Assembly: GCA_015069205.1 (NCBI GenBank)
Contig: SVIZ01000009.1
Coordinates: forward strand, 33,363-97,362
Direction of reading: 5' to 3'
Origin: Oscillospiraceae bacterium
GTDB taxonomy: Bacteria; Bacillota; Clostridia; Saccharofermentanales; Saccharofermentanaceae
Length of the DNA: 64,000 nucleotides
The translations under genes were made by a program, and so were the position numbers. Shown piece after piece: positions 1 to 9,200 of the stretch; position 1 is the first letter of the stretch, and each line of letters opens with the position of its first letter. Below the pieces are notes generated by a model. That model was not told the origin of the DNA and did not search any database. It saw nothing but the letters and a program-made list of their open reading frames with translations.

Positions 1-344
1 ATCTCATCAACGGCATTGATATCGTCTTGTCCGTCACAGTCCATAGATATAGTAATGTCGCATTTGTCAACTGTCTCAGAAAGACCTGCAAGCAGTGCAT
101 TTTGGTGACCATAGTTACGCGCAAGAGAAATGCCTATTACGCATGAGTTCTTCTCAGACTGCTCCCTTATAATTCCCCATGTATTATCCGTACTCCCGTC
201 ATTAACAAATAAAACTTTGCTATCTTCACTTATGGTTCCGTTTACGGTCAAAGAATTTATCTTATCGGTAAAAAGACCAACCGTTAATGGAAGTACGCTT
301 TCTTCGTTATAGCAAGGTACTACAATATATAAGCAAGGTTTCAT
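1..344 (-). CDS. Glycosyltransferase family 2, partial (N-terminal 114 residues)
   Basis: The frame opens with ATG at 344 and runs off the left edge without a stop. It begins MKPCLYIVVPCYNEE, the nucleotide-sugar-binding start of GT-A fold family 2 enzymes. VNDGSTDNTW follows near residue 50 and the metal-binding DCDGQDD near residue 105. An RNYGHQNALLAG segment between them is typical of the DPM1/GtrB branch, which moves a sugar from a nucleotide donor to a polyprenyl phosphate at the membrane. The C-terminal half, where GtrB proteins carry two membrane helices, lies outside the window, so the exact subfamily is open. An AGAGG ribosome site lies about 10 bases upstream. A possible 10-codon frame (start 372) overlaps this start and may couple translation. 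Confidence 0.85.
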   Translation of the reverse strand, partial: MKPCLYIVVPCYNEESVLPLTVGLFTDKINSLTVNGTISEDSKVLFVNDGSTDNTWGIIREQSEKNSCVIGISLARNYGHQNALLAGLSETVDKCDITISMDCDGQDDINAVDE

Positions 345-475
345 TCCGGGGTTACCTCTTTGGCTTTATGCATTTAACTCATCTCCTATTGCCAATGAAC
401 AACATATTAATGTTAACACAAAAAACTGACACAGACTTTATGATCAAATCGATTTGTACTAAAAGCTTGTAAAGC

Positions 476-507
476 AAAAATACGGGAAATTACCTTCCCG
501 TATTTTT
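476..507. terminator. Bidirectional intrinsic terminator
   Basis: A 13-bp perfect inverted repeat (AAAAATACGGGAA and its complement) encloses ATTACC, giving U-runs on both strands. On the minus strand it ends the GH3 transcript, whose stop codon is at 560. The rest of 345-559 shows no gene. Confidence 0.9.
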
Positions 508-559
508 AGCAATCGCTTTACTGAATAAATCAAATTTGCCAGCTGGTCTATTATTCCGG

Positions 560-3361
560 TCATCCCTCCGGTTCGTCGAGTGATCTCAGGTACTTAACCT
601 TGAGTGAAGTGATCGTTACGCCGCCTGATGCAAAGTGCGCGCGGAATACGCAGTTCTTGGCATACATCATGCATTCGCAGCTCTTTGTGACAGGCTCGCC
701 GTTCGTGCCGTTCCAGGTGATTACTGCACAAGGAATGCTCGTGATGTAGACCGTCATGGGGATCTGCGCAAGCTCGCCTAAGTTGGAATAACCTGTGAAT
801 TCAAGACCGTAGTAACCCTGTCTCTCGCATGTGATTCCGAAAACGAAATCCTTGCCTCTTGATGTCTTTGTCTTGCACTCGATCGTGACCTCGTCGTCCA
901 TGGAATAGAAGACATCCGTATCGACTTCAACGTCATCGTCCTTGAAGGGGCTGTCGATGTGGTTGATAACTACTTCCTTGCCTTCGACTCTGTCCATTGC
1001 GGGAGTGTTCATGGCGAAGTTCAGGATGTTGATCGCATTTCTCTGAAGCTCGGCGCGTGTGATGAGAGAGCCGTCGCCTTCGGTAAGTTCCTTATATGTG
1101 TCAGTCTCTAACAGGTTCTCCTTTTCGACGCTGGTGCAAACCATGTAGACGTCGTTCTGGGATCTTGCCATTGCGGAATGGTCTTCGAGAGAATACTTCT
1201 CGGCGATCGTAACTTCCTTGTTGATATATGCCCACCAGTCGGTCATGACGAGGCCCTTAAAGCCCCACTGCTCGCGGAGGATCATGGTGTTCTGGTCGTA
1301 GATGCATGCACTGTAGACATCGTTGATGCGGTTGTAGGAGGTCATTAAGCATCTGCATCCGCCTTCTTTGATGGCGATCTCGAAAGCAGGGAGATAGATC
1401 TCGCGGAGCGCACGTGATGAAACTCTTGAGCTCATCTCACGTCTGTTTGTCTCACGGTTGTTGGCGCATAAGTGCTTGATTACGGGTGTGACGCCTGACT
1501 TCTCGAGAGCCTTTACCTGGGCAACTGCCATGAGGCCAGTAAGGAGCGGATCTTCGGAGAAATACTCGAAGTTACGGCCGTTCAGCGGATGTCTGTGAAT
1601 ATTGATTCCGGGGCCTAAGAGAGCGTCGATCTTATTCGAGAGCATCTCGATGCCGAGGTAAGAATACAGTTCTTCAACGAGATCGACGTTAAATGTTGAA
1701 GCAAGGCATGTTCCGTTAGGAAGAGAGAATGCCTTCTTGCCGGAGTCGAGTCTCATGCCTGAAGGACCATCCGTGCAGCAGAGCGTGGGAACTCCCATTG
1801 CCTTGAGCTCTTTGGTGACACCTCCGAATGCGGCTGCGGTACCGATGGTAACCTTGGGGCTTCCCATTCCCTCACCTCTGATGATGAGTGAGAGATCCTC
1901 GTCTGTGAGCTGGGCAACGAACTCGTCCATCGTATTCTTGCCGTGCTTAACGTCAGCGAGCTTGATGCCCTTGTCGCCCGTCTGGGGGATCTCGGGTCTT
2001 ACGCGCTCAAGGCGTGATTCGAGATAGTTAACTGTCGCAAGAGGTACGTCTTCTTCGCCCTTGCTGTATGTGCCGTCACCATTAGGGATGGCTGTAAGAC
2101 GCTTAAATGCCTTTGTGGGTGCGAGCGCAGTGCCGAGTTCTTCGAGAAGTCTGTTATCGGAAAGATCGAAGGATCCTACCGGAGAAGCGGAGATGAAATC
2201 GCTTCCTAGGAAAAACTCATATGTGCCCTTCTCAAGAACGTAACCTGTCGTGCCGAAGCCCGTTCTGCAGTCGTCATCGAAAGATGCGAATCTTCTGACG
2301 GGTGCAGTGATCGTAACGCGCTCTTCTTCACCTGCGGGAATGTTGCCTGTCTTTGTAAAGCCGATCAATACTCTTGAAGGCTTTGAGAGAGCTCCGTCAG
2401 GCGCCTTGCAGTAAACCATTACGGCCTTTTTGCCGGGAACGCTGCCGGTGTTCTTTATGGTAACGCTTACGGTTACGACGTCATCTTCGAACTTGAATTC
2501 CGGATCATTCAAATCGAATTCGGTATATGAGAGTCCTGCACCGAACGGATAGAGGACAACGTCATTTGCGAATGTCGAGAAATATCTGTAACCGACGAAA
2601 ATATCGTCGTGATAAATGTCTTCTTTAAGGTCCTTGCAGAAGTATGCGTCAGAAGCGTAATCCTCAAGAGATCTGGCGATCGTATCAGGAAGGCATCCGG
2701 AAGGATTTACCTTGCCTGACATGACTCTTGCAACGCTGATGCCGCCGATCATGCCGGCCTGCCAGATATAGAGCACGCCCTTGATGTTGTACTTGGTTAC
2801 GAATGACATGTCGATGATGTTGCCGACGTTCAGAAGAACGATGGTCTTGTCGAATGCCTTTGTGACGTTTTCGAGCATGCCTTCTTCACTGTCGCTGAGG
2901 AAATAAGCACCCTTCTCTGCAGAGTTGTCTCTGTCCTCACCTGCTGTTCTTGCGATGATGATGACCGCAATGTCGTTGCGGGATGCAAGAGTTCCTGCGA
3001 GTTCTTCTGATACAGGCATCTCGGCTTGTGACCATGCCTCCTTGCCCCAGCCGAGACCTGCATCGATGGGATTTTCTTCGTCCCATTTGTCATATATGTC
3101 CATGAGCTCGGCATCAAGCGTGATGTCCGGGCAGTCATTGAGACCTTCTCTGATGTCACTTACGTGACTAACATTTACCATACCGCCGGAGCCTGTTCCG
3201 GACTTGTAGTAGTGTGTCTGCATCCTTCCGAAAAGAGCAATACGTGAGCCTTTTTTCAAGGGAAGGACATTGTCTTTGTTCTCGAGCATGACGATGCCTT
3301 CTGCGGCCGTCTTGATCGCTGCTTCGGTATATTCATTCCAGTTAAGGGTTATCTCATTCAT
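560..3361 (-). CDS. Glycoside hydrolase family 3 with permuted domain order (beta-glucosidase-like)
   Basis: This 933-residue enzyme probably hydrolyses beta-glucosides or related oligosaccharides from plant polysaccharide. Domain order is reversed relative to ordinary GH3: the alpha/beta sandwich normally found C-terminally comes first (about residues 12-260, AAEGIVMLENKDNVLPLKKG), then an Fn3-like domain (about 280-385), then the TIM barrel (about 470-800) with RNFEYFSEDPLL and the nucleophile aspartate in VMTDWWAY near residue 707. A beta-rich tail of about 100 residues follows. The permuted layout is known for beta-glucosidases of Ruminococcus albus and Butyrivibrio. No signal peptide is visible, so it is probably cytoplasmic. 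I chose ATG 3361 because GGAGG lies 9 bases upstream; an in-frame ATG 81 bases earlier lacks a ribosome site. Substrate is uncertain. Confidence 0.9.
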   Translation of the reverse strand: MNEITLNWNEYTEAAIKTAAEGIVMLENKDNVLPLKKGSRIALFGRMQTHYYKSGTGSGGMVNVSHVSDIREGLNDCPDITLDAELMDIYDKWDEENPIDAGLGWGKEAWSQAEMPVSEELAGTLASRNDIAVIIIARTAGEDRDNSAEKGAYFLSDSEEGMLENVTKAFDKTIVLLNVGNIIDMSFVTKYNIKGVLYIWQAGMIGGISVARVMSGKVNPSGCLPDTIARSLEDYASDAYFCKDLKEDIYHDDIFVGYRYFSTFANDVVLYPFGAGLSYTEFDLNDPEFKFEDDVVTVSVTIKNTGSVPGKKAVMVYCKAPDGALSKPSRVLIGFTKTGNIPAGEEERVTITAPVRRFASFDDDCRTGFGTTGYVLEKGTYEFFLGSDFISASPVGSFDLSDNRLLEELGTALAPTKAFKRLTAIPNGDGTYSKGEEDVPLATVNYLESRLERVRPEIPQTGDKGIKLADVKHGKNTMDEFVAQLTDEDLSLIIRGEGMGSPKVTIGTAAAFGGVTKELKAMGVPTLCCTDGPSGMRLDSGKKAFSLPNGTCLASTFNVDLVEELYSYLGIEMLSNKIDALLGPGINIHRHPLNGRNFEYFSEDPLLTGLMAVAQVKALEKSGVTPVIKHLCANNRETNRREMSSRVSSRALREIYLPAFEIAIKEGGCRCLMTSYNRINDVYSACIYDQNTMILREQWGFKGLVMTDWWAYINKEVTIAEKYSLEDHSAMARSQNDVYMVCTSVEKENLLETDTYKELTEGDGSLITRAELQRNAINILNFAMNTPAMDRVEGKEVVINHIDSPFKDDDVEVDTDVFYSMDDEVTIECKTKTSRGKDFVFGITCERQGYYGLEFTGYSNLGELAQIPMTVYITSIPCAVITWNGTNGEPVTKSCECMMYAKNCVFRAHFASGGVTITSLKVKYLRSLDEPEG

Positions 3362-3632
3362 TGAAAAAATCCTCCGGTATTTTTGATTCTTTGTGATGCC
3401 GTTTTCGCGGGTTGTAAAGACTATACAATATTTCGCAAACACCCGATTTTATTTTACTTGCATTTATTTTGTTTTTCTTGCTATCAGGTGCTTTTTAATG
3501 TAAACAAGCCGTTAACTTTGGGTAAAAGCAGCGGTTATATTTCAGATATCGATAAAAATGACAAAGTTTCTGATATTAAATATAAAATTGCAGTCTTATA
3601 ATGTGCAGAATTCAAAGAACAGGAAGTATTAC

Positions 3633-5051
3633 ATGGCACCTAAAAGAACTGATACCGACATGACGAAGGGCTCCCCCTTTGCGATCATATTAAAGTTCAC
3701 GATGACACTGCTTATCGGCAACATCGCCCAGCAGCTCTATAACATCGTGGATACCATCATCGTCGGAAGATATGTTAATCCGCAGGCGCTTGCAGCCGTC
3801 GGATCTACTGGTACCATCGTTTTCCTCATCATCGGAACTTCAAACGGAATGGTCACGGGCTTCTCCGTTGTCACGAGCCAGAAGTACGGCGCCCTGGACA
3901 GCAAGGGCGTAAAAGCTTCAGTAACCAACGGATTCTATCTCAGTATGATCGTTGCCGCCGTTCTTACCACGGTAAGCCTTGCGGTAATGCATCCGCTGCT
4001 CGTGCTGATGAATACACCGGCCGATATTCTCGAATACGCGTATTCTTACATCACGACGATCTGCTGCGGCATCGTTTTCACGGTCATGTACAATCTCTGC
4101 TCATCCTTGATGAGGGCCATCGGCAACAGCAAGATGCCTTTGATCTTCCTTCTGTGTTCTGCTGTAACAAACGTCTGCTTAGACCTTTTGTTCATCATAA
4201 AGTTCGGTCTCGGCACACGCGGCGCAGCCCTTGCAACCATTATCTCACAGGCACTCGCGGTAATCCCGTGCGTCATCTACATATATGCGAAAATGCCAAC
4301 CTTAAGGCCCGATAAGTCCGACTGGAAGATTGACCGCAGGATCATAAAGCAGCAACTCCGCCTCGGCATCCCGATGGCGATCCAGTACAGCATTACCGCA
4401 TCCGGAACCATGATCATGCAGAGCGCGTTCAACACCTTTGATTCCATCGCTGTAGGAGCCATCACCGCTGCAAGCAAGTTCCAGGGAATAATCACTCAGG
4501 GCATGTTCACGGTCGGCCAGACAATGGCTGCTTTCGTAGGCCAGAATTACGGTGCACACGACATGAAGAGGATCAGGAAAGGCGTAAGCAGCGCATTGAA
4601 GATCTTCATCGTTTATTCGATCGCTGCGGCAGTCCTGGCCATCGTTGCGCTTCCGCACGTTCTCTGGATATTTTTCGATTCCGATGTGGATGTATCACTC
4701 TACATCCCGTGGGCAAGAACATACATCATGGAGTGCGCCGTCTGCTACTTCTTCCTCTCTGCGATCTTCATTTACAGGAACACGATCCAGTCCGTTGGAT
4801 ATGCAGGCATTGCGACTGTATTGGGCTTTGTCGAGCTCGGCGCAAGAATGATCACGTCCTTTTATTCGATCCACGTACATAACTACAACATCGCCGTTGC
4901 CTCCGATCCGTTCGCATGGGTCACGGCAGGAATCGCAGGCATGGTGATCACTTATGTCATCTTCAAAAAGATCGAGCGCCGCTGGAAATCAGAAAGCCCT
5001 GCCGCGGCTCTGGGGCAAATACCCGTCAGTGCCAGGAGCAAGGCTTCTTAA
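3633..5051 (+). CDS. MATE family efflux transporter
   Basis: This 472-residue integral membrane protein has the hydrophobic pattern of about 12 helices and typical MATE sequence: KFTMTLLIGNIAQQLYNIVD in the first helix, then IVGRYVNPQALAAVG. The family exports cationic drugs or metabolites in exchange for Na+ or H+. The second half (PMAIQYSITASGTMIMQS) repeats the internal symmetry. The start at 3633 follows AGGAAG by 7 bases; the frame is open 75 bases further upstream but has no ribosome site there. It diverges from the GH3 gene, with 271 bases between them in which I see no further gene. The substrate cannot be inferred, and no regulator is adjacent. Confidence 0.9.
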   Translation: MAPKRTDTDMTKGSPFAIILKFTMTLLIGNIAQQLYNIVDTIIVGRYVNPQALAAVGSTGTIVFLIIGTSNGMVTGFSVVTSQKYGALDSKGVKASVTNGFYLSMIVAAVLTTVSLAVMHPLLVLMNTPADILEYAYSYITTICCGIVFTVMYNLCSSLMRAIGNSKMPLIFLLCSAVTNVCLDLLFIIKFGLGTRGAALATIISQALAVIPCVIYIYAKMPTLRPDKSDWKIDRRIIKQQLRLGIPMAIQYSITASGTMIMQSAFNTFDSIAVGAITAASKFQGIITQGMFTVGQTMAAFVGQNYGAHDMKRIRKGVSSALKIFIVYSIAAAVLAIVALPHVLWIFFDSDVDVSLYIPWARTYIMECAVCYFFLSAIFIYRNTIQSVGYAGIATVLGFVELGARMITSFYSIHVHNYNIAVASDPFAWVTAGIAGMVITYVIFKKIERRWKSESPAAALGQIPVSARSKAS

Positions 5052-5076
5052 AGCAGTTTCTTAATTTATTAAAGTA

Positions 5077-6174
5077 TCAGGTCTCGTCTTCGGGAGCTTC
5101 CGTCTCAGCGGTCTCTTCTGTCTCAGTGACAGTGCCTGTGATCACTGTATCCACGGGAACTGTTTCAGCTGTATTGACCACGTCGAACTCCCAGCCGTAG
5201 ATCGTTCCGGACTGCATGTCATAAATAAAGAATACATAAAAACCAGTCGGGATATTCTCTTCTTGAGTATACGTGAGATGGATCTCTGTAGGGTATCTGT
5301 CAATGATCTTTTCTGATGTGAAAAGAGGAGTCCACTCGGGCGAAGTTTCCTCGGCAACACGGTATTTATACTGCCAGACGTACTGGCTTGCATTCTCGTC
5401 AAGCTCGATTACGAACTCTAATGTGTTTGTATCCGTGTAGGTCTCAGTGACAGGATCCCAGCCGGGTCCGGTCATGTAGCTGTCTGAGATAGTGTCGAAA
5501 ATATTATCCATGAACTCGAGCTCGGGAAGATCGTAATCGTAGACATCAACAAGGTCCAGACCGTTCGCAAGAAGATAATGTCCGTCATCATCTTTTGTGA
5601 ATTCAAGCGTTACATCAAGATCGACCGTGTCTTCAACTTCGGCAAGGAGCATATTGAAGTCGGCAGCACCTAAAAACTTATCTCTCTGATCGAGAACGCT
5701 GCTGAAATCCTTATAGGAGAATGTAACATTGACCGTGCACTCCTTAGCCCAGAGATTGGACTTGAAGCTGGATTTGTCGATCTCACATGTGGTCGTGGCA
5801 GCGATAATGTTCTTTACACGGAGCATTTCACTCGGACTCTTTCTTATGTAAGTGTCACTGTAGTCGATCTCGTCAACTTCTTCGACAACGGGCATAACAG
5901 ACCTGATCTCATAAGGTGTATATGTGCAGAGCTCGCAAAAACCGTCATAATCGCATTCGGCAAGGGCCGTGGCGATCTTATCGATGCAGCTATATACTCT
6001 GTCCTCGGCAATCTTATTGTTGCCGTCGTCATCATCTTCCGGTTCTTCGTCAGCAGCTTCTGCTGATTTTCTGCTTTTCGCGGTAGTCTCATCGGAATTT
6101 GCGGCTTGAGAACAGGAAGCCAACGTCATCAGGTTGGCAAGAATAAGTACAGCAGCGATAACCTTTTTACTCAT
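5077..6174 (-). CDS. Acidic lipoprotein of unknown function
   Basis: The protein has 365 residues. A lipoprotein signal peptide ends in LASC, so Cys21 would be lipidated and the protein anchored outside the membrane. After an acidic, low-complexity linker (about residues 22-55, EEPEDDDDGNN) comes a mixed alpha/beta region with a tyrosine- and aspartate-rich second half, and an acidic Thr/Glu tail. The first domain (helix, then paired strands such as ECTVNVTFSYKD and DVTLEFTKDDDGHYLL) recalls the NTF2-like domains common in clostridial lipoproteins and resembles in outline the N-terminal domain of the sugar-binding lipoprotein at 17104-18663. That comparison is by eye. No function can be assigned. 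It converges with the MATE gene, 25 bases apart. Confidence 0.75.
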   Translation of the reverse strand: MSKKVIAAVLILANLMTLASCSQAANSDETTAKSRKSAEAADEEPEDDDDGNNKIAEDRVYSCIDKIATALAECDYDGFCELCTYTPYEIRSVMPVVEEVDEIDYSDTYIRKSPSEMLRVKNIIAATTTCEIDKSSFKSNLWAKECTVNVTFSYKDFSSVLDQRDKFLGAADFNMLLAEVEDTVDLDVTLEFTKDDDGHYLLANGLDLVDVYDYDLPELEFMDNIFDTISDSYMTGPGWDPVTETYTDTNTLEFVIELDENASQYVWQYKYRVAEETSPEWTPLFTSEKIIDRYPTEIHLTYTQEENIPTGFYVFFIYDMQSGTIYGWEFDVVNTAETVPVDTVITGTVTETEETAETEAPEDET

Positions 6175-6244
6175 CTAATTTGTTCCTCCGGCATCCGTTA
6201 TTATATATCAATACAATTTAAACATCGAAAATGTTGCACCCTGA

Positions 6245-6278
6245 TAAAAAACCGCCCCCGGGAATCCCCAAGAGCGGT
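6245..6278 (-). terminator. Terminator of the aldolase gene
   Basis: On the minus strand ACCGC...GCGGT closes a G/C-rich hairpin followed by TTTTTT, 31 bases after the fba stop codon. Confidence 0.8.
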
Positions 6279-6309
6279 CAAATAAGTTACTTTATCAGTT
6301 AAGTCAGGA

Positions 6310-7278
6310 TCAAGCCTTACCGTCTGAACCGAGAACGTACTTAATCTTGTGAGCAACCATGTCCTTAACTGCCTGACGAGCGGGCTTAAGGTACTGACGG
6401 GGATCGAAGTGATCAGGGTGCTCAGCGAAGTACTTACGGATGTTACCTGTCATAGCAAGACGGATATCGGAGTCGATGTTGATCTTGCAAACAGCGAGTG
6501 TAGCTGCCTTACGGAGCTGCTCCTCAGGGATACCAACTGCGTCAGGCATGTTTCCGCCGTACTCGTTAACCATCTTAACGAATTCCTGAGGTACGGAAGA
6601 AGAACCGTGAAGAACGATCGGGAAACCAGGGAGTCTCTTGATGCACTCTTCGAGAACGTCGAAACGGAGCGGCGGAGGTACAAGGATGCCGTCAGCATTT
6701 CTTGTGCACTGAGCAGCTGTGAACTTGTAAGCACCGTGTGATGTACCGATAGCGATAGCGAGTGAGTCGCATCCTGTTCTGGAAACGAATTCCTCAACCT
6801 CTTCAGGTCTTGTGTAGCTCTCGTGACCAGACTCAACAACAACCTCATCCTCGATACCGGCAAGAGTACCAAGCTCAGCCTCAACAACTACGCCGTGGTC
6901 GTGAGCATACTCAACAACCTGCTTTGTGAGTGCGATGTTTTCCTCGAAAGGCTTTGAAGAAGCGTCGATCATGACAGATGTGAATCCGCCGTCGATGCAT
7001 GACTTACAAAGCTCGAATGTATCACCGTGGTCAAGGTGAAGAGCGATCGGGATGTCAGGATTCTCAATAACTGCAGCCTCAACGAGCTTTACAAGGTATG
7101 TGTGGTTAGCATAAGCTCTTGCGCCCTTTGAAACCTGAAGAATGACAGGGCTCTTGAGCTCACCTGCTGCTTCTGTGATTCCCTGAACGATTTCCATGTT
7201 GTTTACGTTGAAAGCACCAACAGCATAACCGCCGTCATAAGCCTTCTTAAACATCTCAGTCGTTGTTACTAAAGACAT
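6310..7278 (-). CDS. fba: Class II fructose-bisphosphate aldolase
   Basis: The 322-residue cytoplasmic enzyme splits fructose-1,6-bisphosphate into glyceraldehyde-3-phosphate and dihydroxyacetone phosphate in glycolysis and is Zn2+-dependent. The class II barrel is clear: GAFNVNNMEI near the N-terminus, the LHLDHGD motif carrying the catalytic aspartate and a zinc histidine (about residues 80-86), VEAELGTLAG, and late VLHGSSSVP and INIDSD phosphate-binding loops. Length fits the class IIB type. GGAGG lies just upstream of ATG 7278. It is a single-gene unit with its own terminator, and codon choice looks strongly biased, as expected for a highly expressed glycolytic gene. Confidence 0.97.
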   Translation of the reverse strand: MSLVTTTEMFKKAYDGGYAVGAFNVNNMEIVQGITEAAGELKSPVILQVSKGARAYANHTYLVKLVEAAVIENPDIPIALHLDHGDTFELCKSCIDGGFTSVMIDASSKPFEENIALTKQVVEYAHDHGVVVEAELGTLAGIEDEVVVESGHESYTRPEEVEEFVSRTGCDSLAIAIGTSHGAYKFTAAQCTRNADGILVPPPLRFDVLEECIKRLPGFPIVLHGSSSVPQEFVKMVNEYGGNMPDAVGIPEEQLRKAATLAVCKINIDSDIRLAMTGNIRKYFAEHPDHFDPRQYLKPARQAVKDMVAHKIKYVLGSDGKA

Positions 7279-7305
7279 ATATATATCCTCCTGATATTTT
7301 TATTG

Positions 7306-7332
7306 ACGTTATAATCTTACAATCTTTTTGTC
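7306..7332 (-). promoter_or_regulatory. Candidate fba promoter
   Basis: On the minus strand TTGACA (7332-7327) and TATAAC (7311-7306) are separated by 15 bases, slightly short of the optimum, about 30 bases ahead of the fba ribosome site. Confidence 0.45.
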
Positions 7333-7487
7333 AAAACTCAACCGCAAAATCGGTGAAAGTATGAGTAATTAACAGAAGATTTCCATATAAAAGCGGGTTT
7401 TTGGCCAAATGATTTTCGCAAGGCCCGAAAACGAGTTAATCGAGACTAATCGCAGAAACCAAATTCCGTATTTTTTTTAGGGCATTA

Positions 7488-7516
7488 TTGATAAAACCTG
7501 TCAAAAAATGTAGACT
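7488..7516 (+). promoter_or_regulatory. Sigma-A-type promoter of the 7553-8293 gene
   Basis: TTGATA and TAGACT are separated by exactly 17 bases and placed 36 bases before the start codon. Each hexamer departs from consensus at one or two positions. Confidence 0.5.
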
Positions 7517-7552
7517 TTTTCACGTGCAACACTTTTCGGGAGGATATAGGAT

Positions 7553-8293
7553 ATGGAAAACCAGATCAGCGCAAACCAGACAGACAACAGAGTCGTGGTC
7601 CCTTACGACAAGGGCCGCAAGAACATCACTTTCTATGACACGTTCGTAGACATCAACGGAGACGTTATCAAGTACGATGACATCGCAGTAATCCAGTCTT
7701 CTGCCCTCAATTCTTCGTCCATGATCTACTTCTACTTTGACAGATCGTTCAGATACGAATTCAACTTCACGACATACGACGGCCAAGTACATAAGTTCAA
7801 AAGACACGGTTATTCCGGCTACGGAATTGGCACATATAAGCGCATCAAGGCAGAGTTCGAGGTCGTAGCACCCCCGTTCTACCAGATCGTAGTAAGAAAG
7901 GTCGGCGAGCGTCTCATCGACAGGATCGCAAACGGCGCAACCGCAAACATCTGCGGCCTTGTCATCACAAAGGACAAGATCACATACACAAAGCGCAAGA
8001 AGGAATATGTCATCGACAGAAGCAACTTCGACCGTGCCGTAGTCAACAATGCTTACATGAGCAATATGGCCCAGATCTTTATCAGGGACGAGAAGAAGCC
8101 TATCTTCAAGTGCTCTCTCAACGAGCCCAACGCAAGGCTCATCGTACCGATCGTAAATTACTTCTTCGAATACAGGGCAGACCCGGCTTCAGCTCCTTCT
8201 GCTGCTGACCCCAACGTAAATCCTTACATGCCGCCTGTTGTTGAAGAGACTTCTTCAAAGTCAAAGCCCGCACAGGACGAAGACGACGAGTAA
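7553..8293 (+). CDS. Uncharacterised protein with two PH-like beta domains
   Basis: This 246-residue soluble protein has no signal peptide or membrane helix. Two halves look alike in strand pattern: residues 22-85 (FYDTFVDINGDVIKYDDI, then aromatic strands) and about 125-205 (ICGLVITKDKITYTKRKKEYVI, then a closing helix LIVPIVNYFFEY). The pattern of a strand, a tyrosine-rich turn and a terminal helix resembles bacterial PH-like domains, but this is fold-level guessing. The C-terminus (about 205-246) is disordered, rich in Pro and Ser, and ends in an acidic QDEDDE. GGGAGGA precedes the ATG by 8 bases. It is transcribed alone and ends at a bidirectional terminator. I do not recognise the family. 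Confidence 0.75.
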   Translation: MENQISANQTDNRVVVPYDKGRKNITFYDTFVDINGDVIKYDDIAVIQSSALNSSSMIYFYFDRSFRYEFNFTTYDGQVHKFKRHGYSGYGIGTYKRIKAEFEVVAPPFYQIVVRKVGERLIDRIANGATANICGLVITKDKITYTKRKKEYVIDRSNFDRAVVNNAYMSNMAQIFIRDEKKPIFKCSLNEPNARLIVPIVNYFFEYRADPASAPSAADPNVNPYMPPVVEETSSKSKPAQDEDDE

Positions 8294-8356
8294 AGATCCT
8301 GTTGGGAGTTCGGTTTTAAGCTGAATTTCCGGCCCCCAATAACAACTTAAGACAGC

Positions 8357-8408
8357 AAAAATCCCGTTTATCTTTCAGTTTGGAACTGAGCTTTAAACGG
8401 GAATTTTT
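8357..8408. terminator. Bidirectional terminator
   Basis: AAAAATCCCGTTTA and TAAACGGGAATTTTT form a 14-bp stem around a 23-base loop, between two convergent genes, with U-runs in both directions. Confidence 0.9.
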
Positions 8409-8432
8409 ATGCTTAATTAGTGATCGAAGGAA

Positions 8433-9077
8433 TCAGTGAGGCAGGTAATCCATCGTCGGATTGTCGCGCTTACGCTTTTCCTTCTTTGCAGTAACGATCG
8501 TCACAGCGATGCCGATGACAGGGATCATCATGACTCCGCCGCACAAAAGAATGTAGCTTGCGCGTGTCTTTGTGCAGTCAAGGAGGACATTGCGGACAAC
8601 CCATCCGTCAGCCTCGCTGATCTCCAGGTATGTCAGAGCTTCCCTGTAATACTGGTTTGCTTCGGATTCCTGTGTCTTTACAGTTCCCAGGAACGTTCTG
8701 GGCTCCATCTCGATCATGTCTGTCTTGCCATCAACATAGTCATATGTCGCATCTGTCAGCGCATCAAGATATTCCCTGTCGGCTTTCTTTGAAACTGAGA
8801 GCGGCATGACAGATCCGTCCACCATCCAGACCATGTAGTAATACTCATGACCGGTGGGAATGAAATTGTAGGACTCCGTTCCTTCTGCGTAGCATCCGAG
8901 GCATGCGATAACCTCATATGAGATCCACTGGTCGTTATATTCGCTGTAGTTCGGCTCAGCCTCTTCGTATGTTGCTTTGACGCCTCCGAAAATCAGGTTC
9001 CTCAAAAAGAACGTGCATGTTCCGAACAGGAGCAGGCAAAGAACCGATACGACTGCAAGTCTTACTGTACCCTTCAT
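8433..9077 (-). CDS. Membrane protein of unknown function, helix at each end
   Basis: The protein has 214 residues. One hydrophobic helix lies at residues 5-28 and a second at about 172-195, followed by a Lys/Arg-rich tail (KKEKRKR). The intervening region of about 145 residues would lie outside the cell by the positive-inside rule. The outer segment is rich in Tyr, Glu and Asp, with no motif I recognise. GGGGG lies 9 bases before ATG 9077. It follows the histidine kinase gene by 123 bases on the same strand but is not obviously co-transcribed with it. Function unknown. Confidence 0.7.
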   Translation of the reverse strand: MKGTVRLAVVSVLCLLLFGTCTFFLRNLIFGGVKATYEEAEPNYSEYNDQWISYEVIACLGCYAEGTESYNFIPTGHEYYYMVWMVDGSVMPLSVSKKADREYLDALTDATYDYVDGKTDMIEMEPRTFLGTVKTQESEANQYYREALTYLEISEADGWVVRNVLLDCTKTRASYILLCGGVMMIPVIGIAVTIVTAKKEKRKRDNPTMDYLPH

Positions 9078-9200
9078 AATGTTAACCCCCAGAAAAAACT
9101 GTCCGTTATTGTATCATAACTGCGAAGTTTTCGGGCAAGCCGGTCCTGATAAATTTACGGGCTGTCCCGATGTGATGCAGCCCGTTGCATTTGCTTGTGT

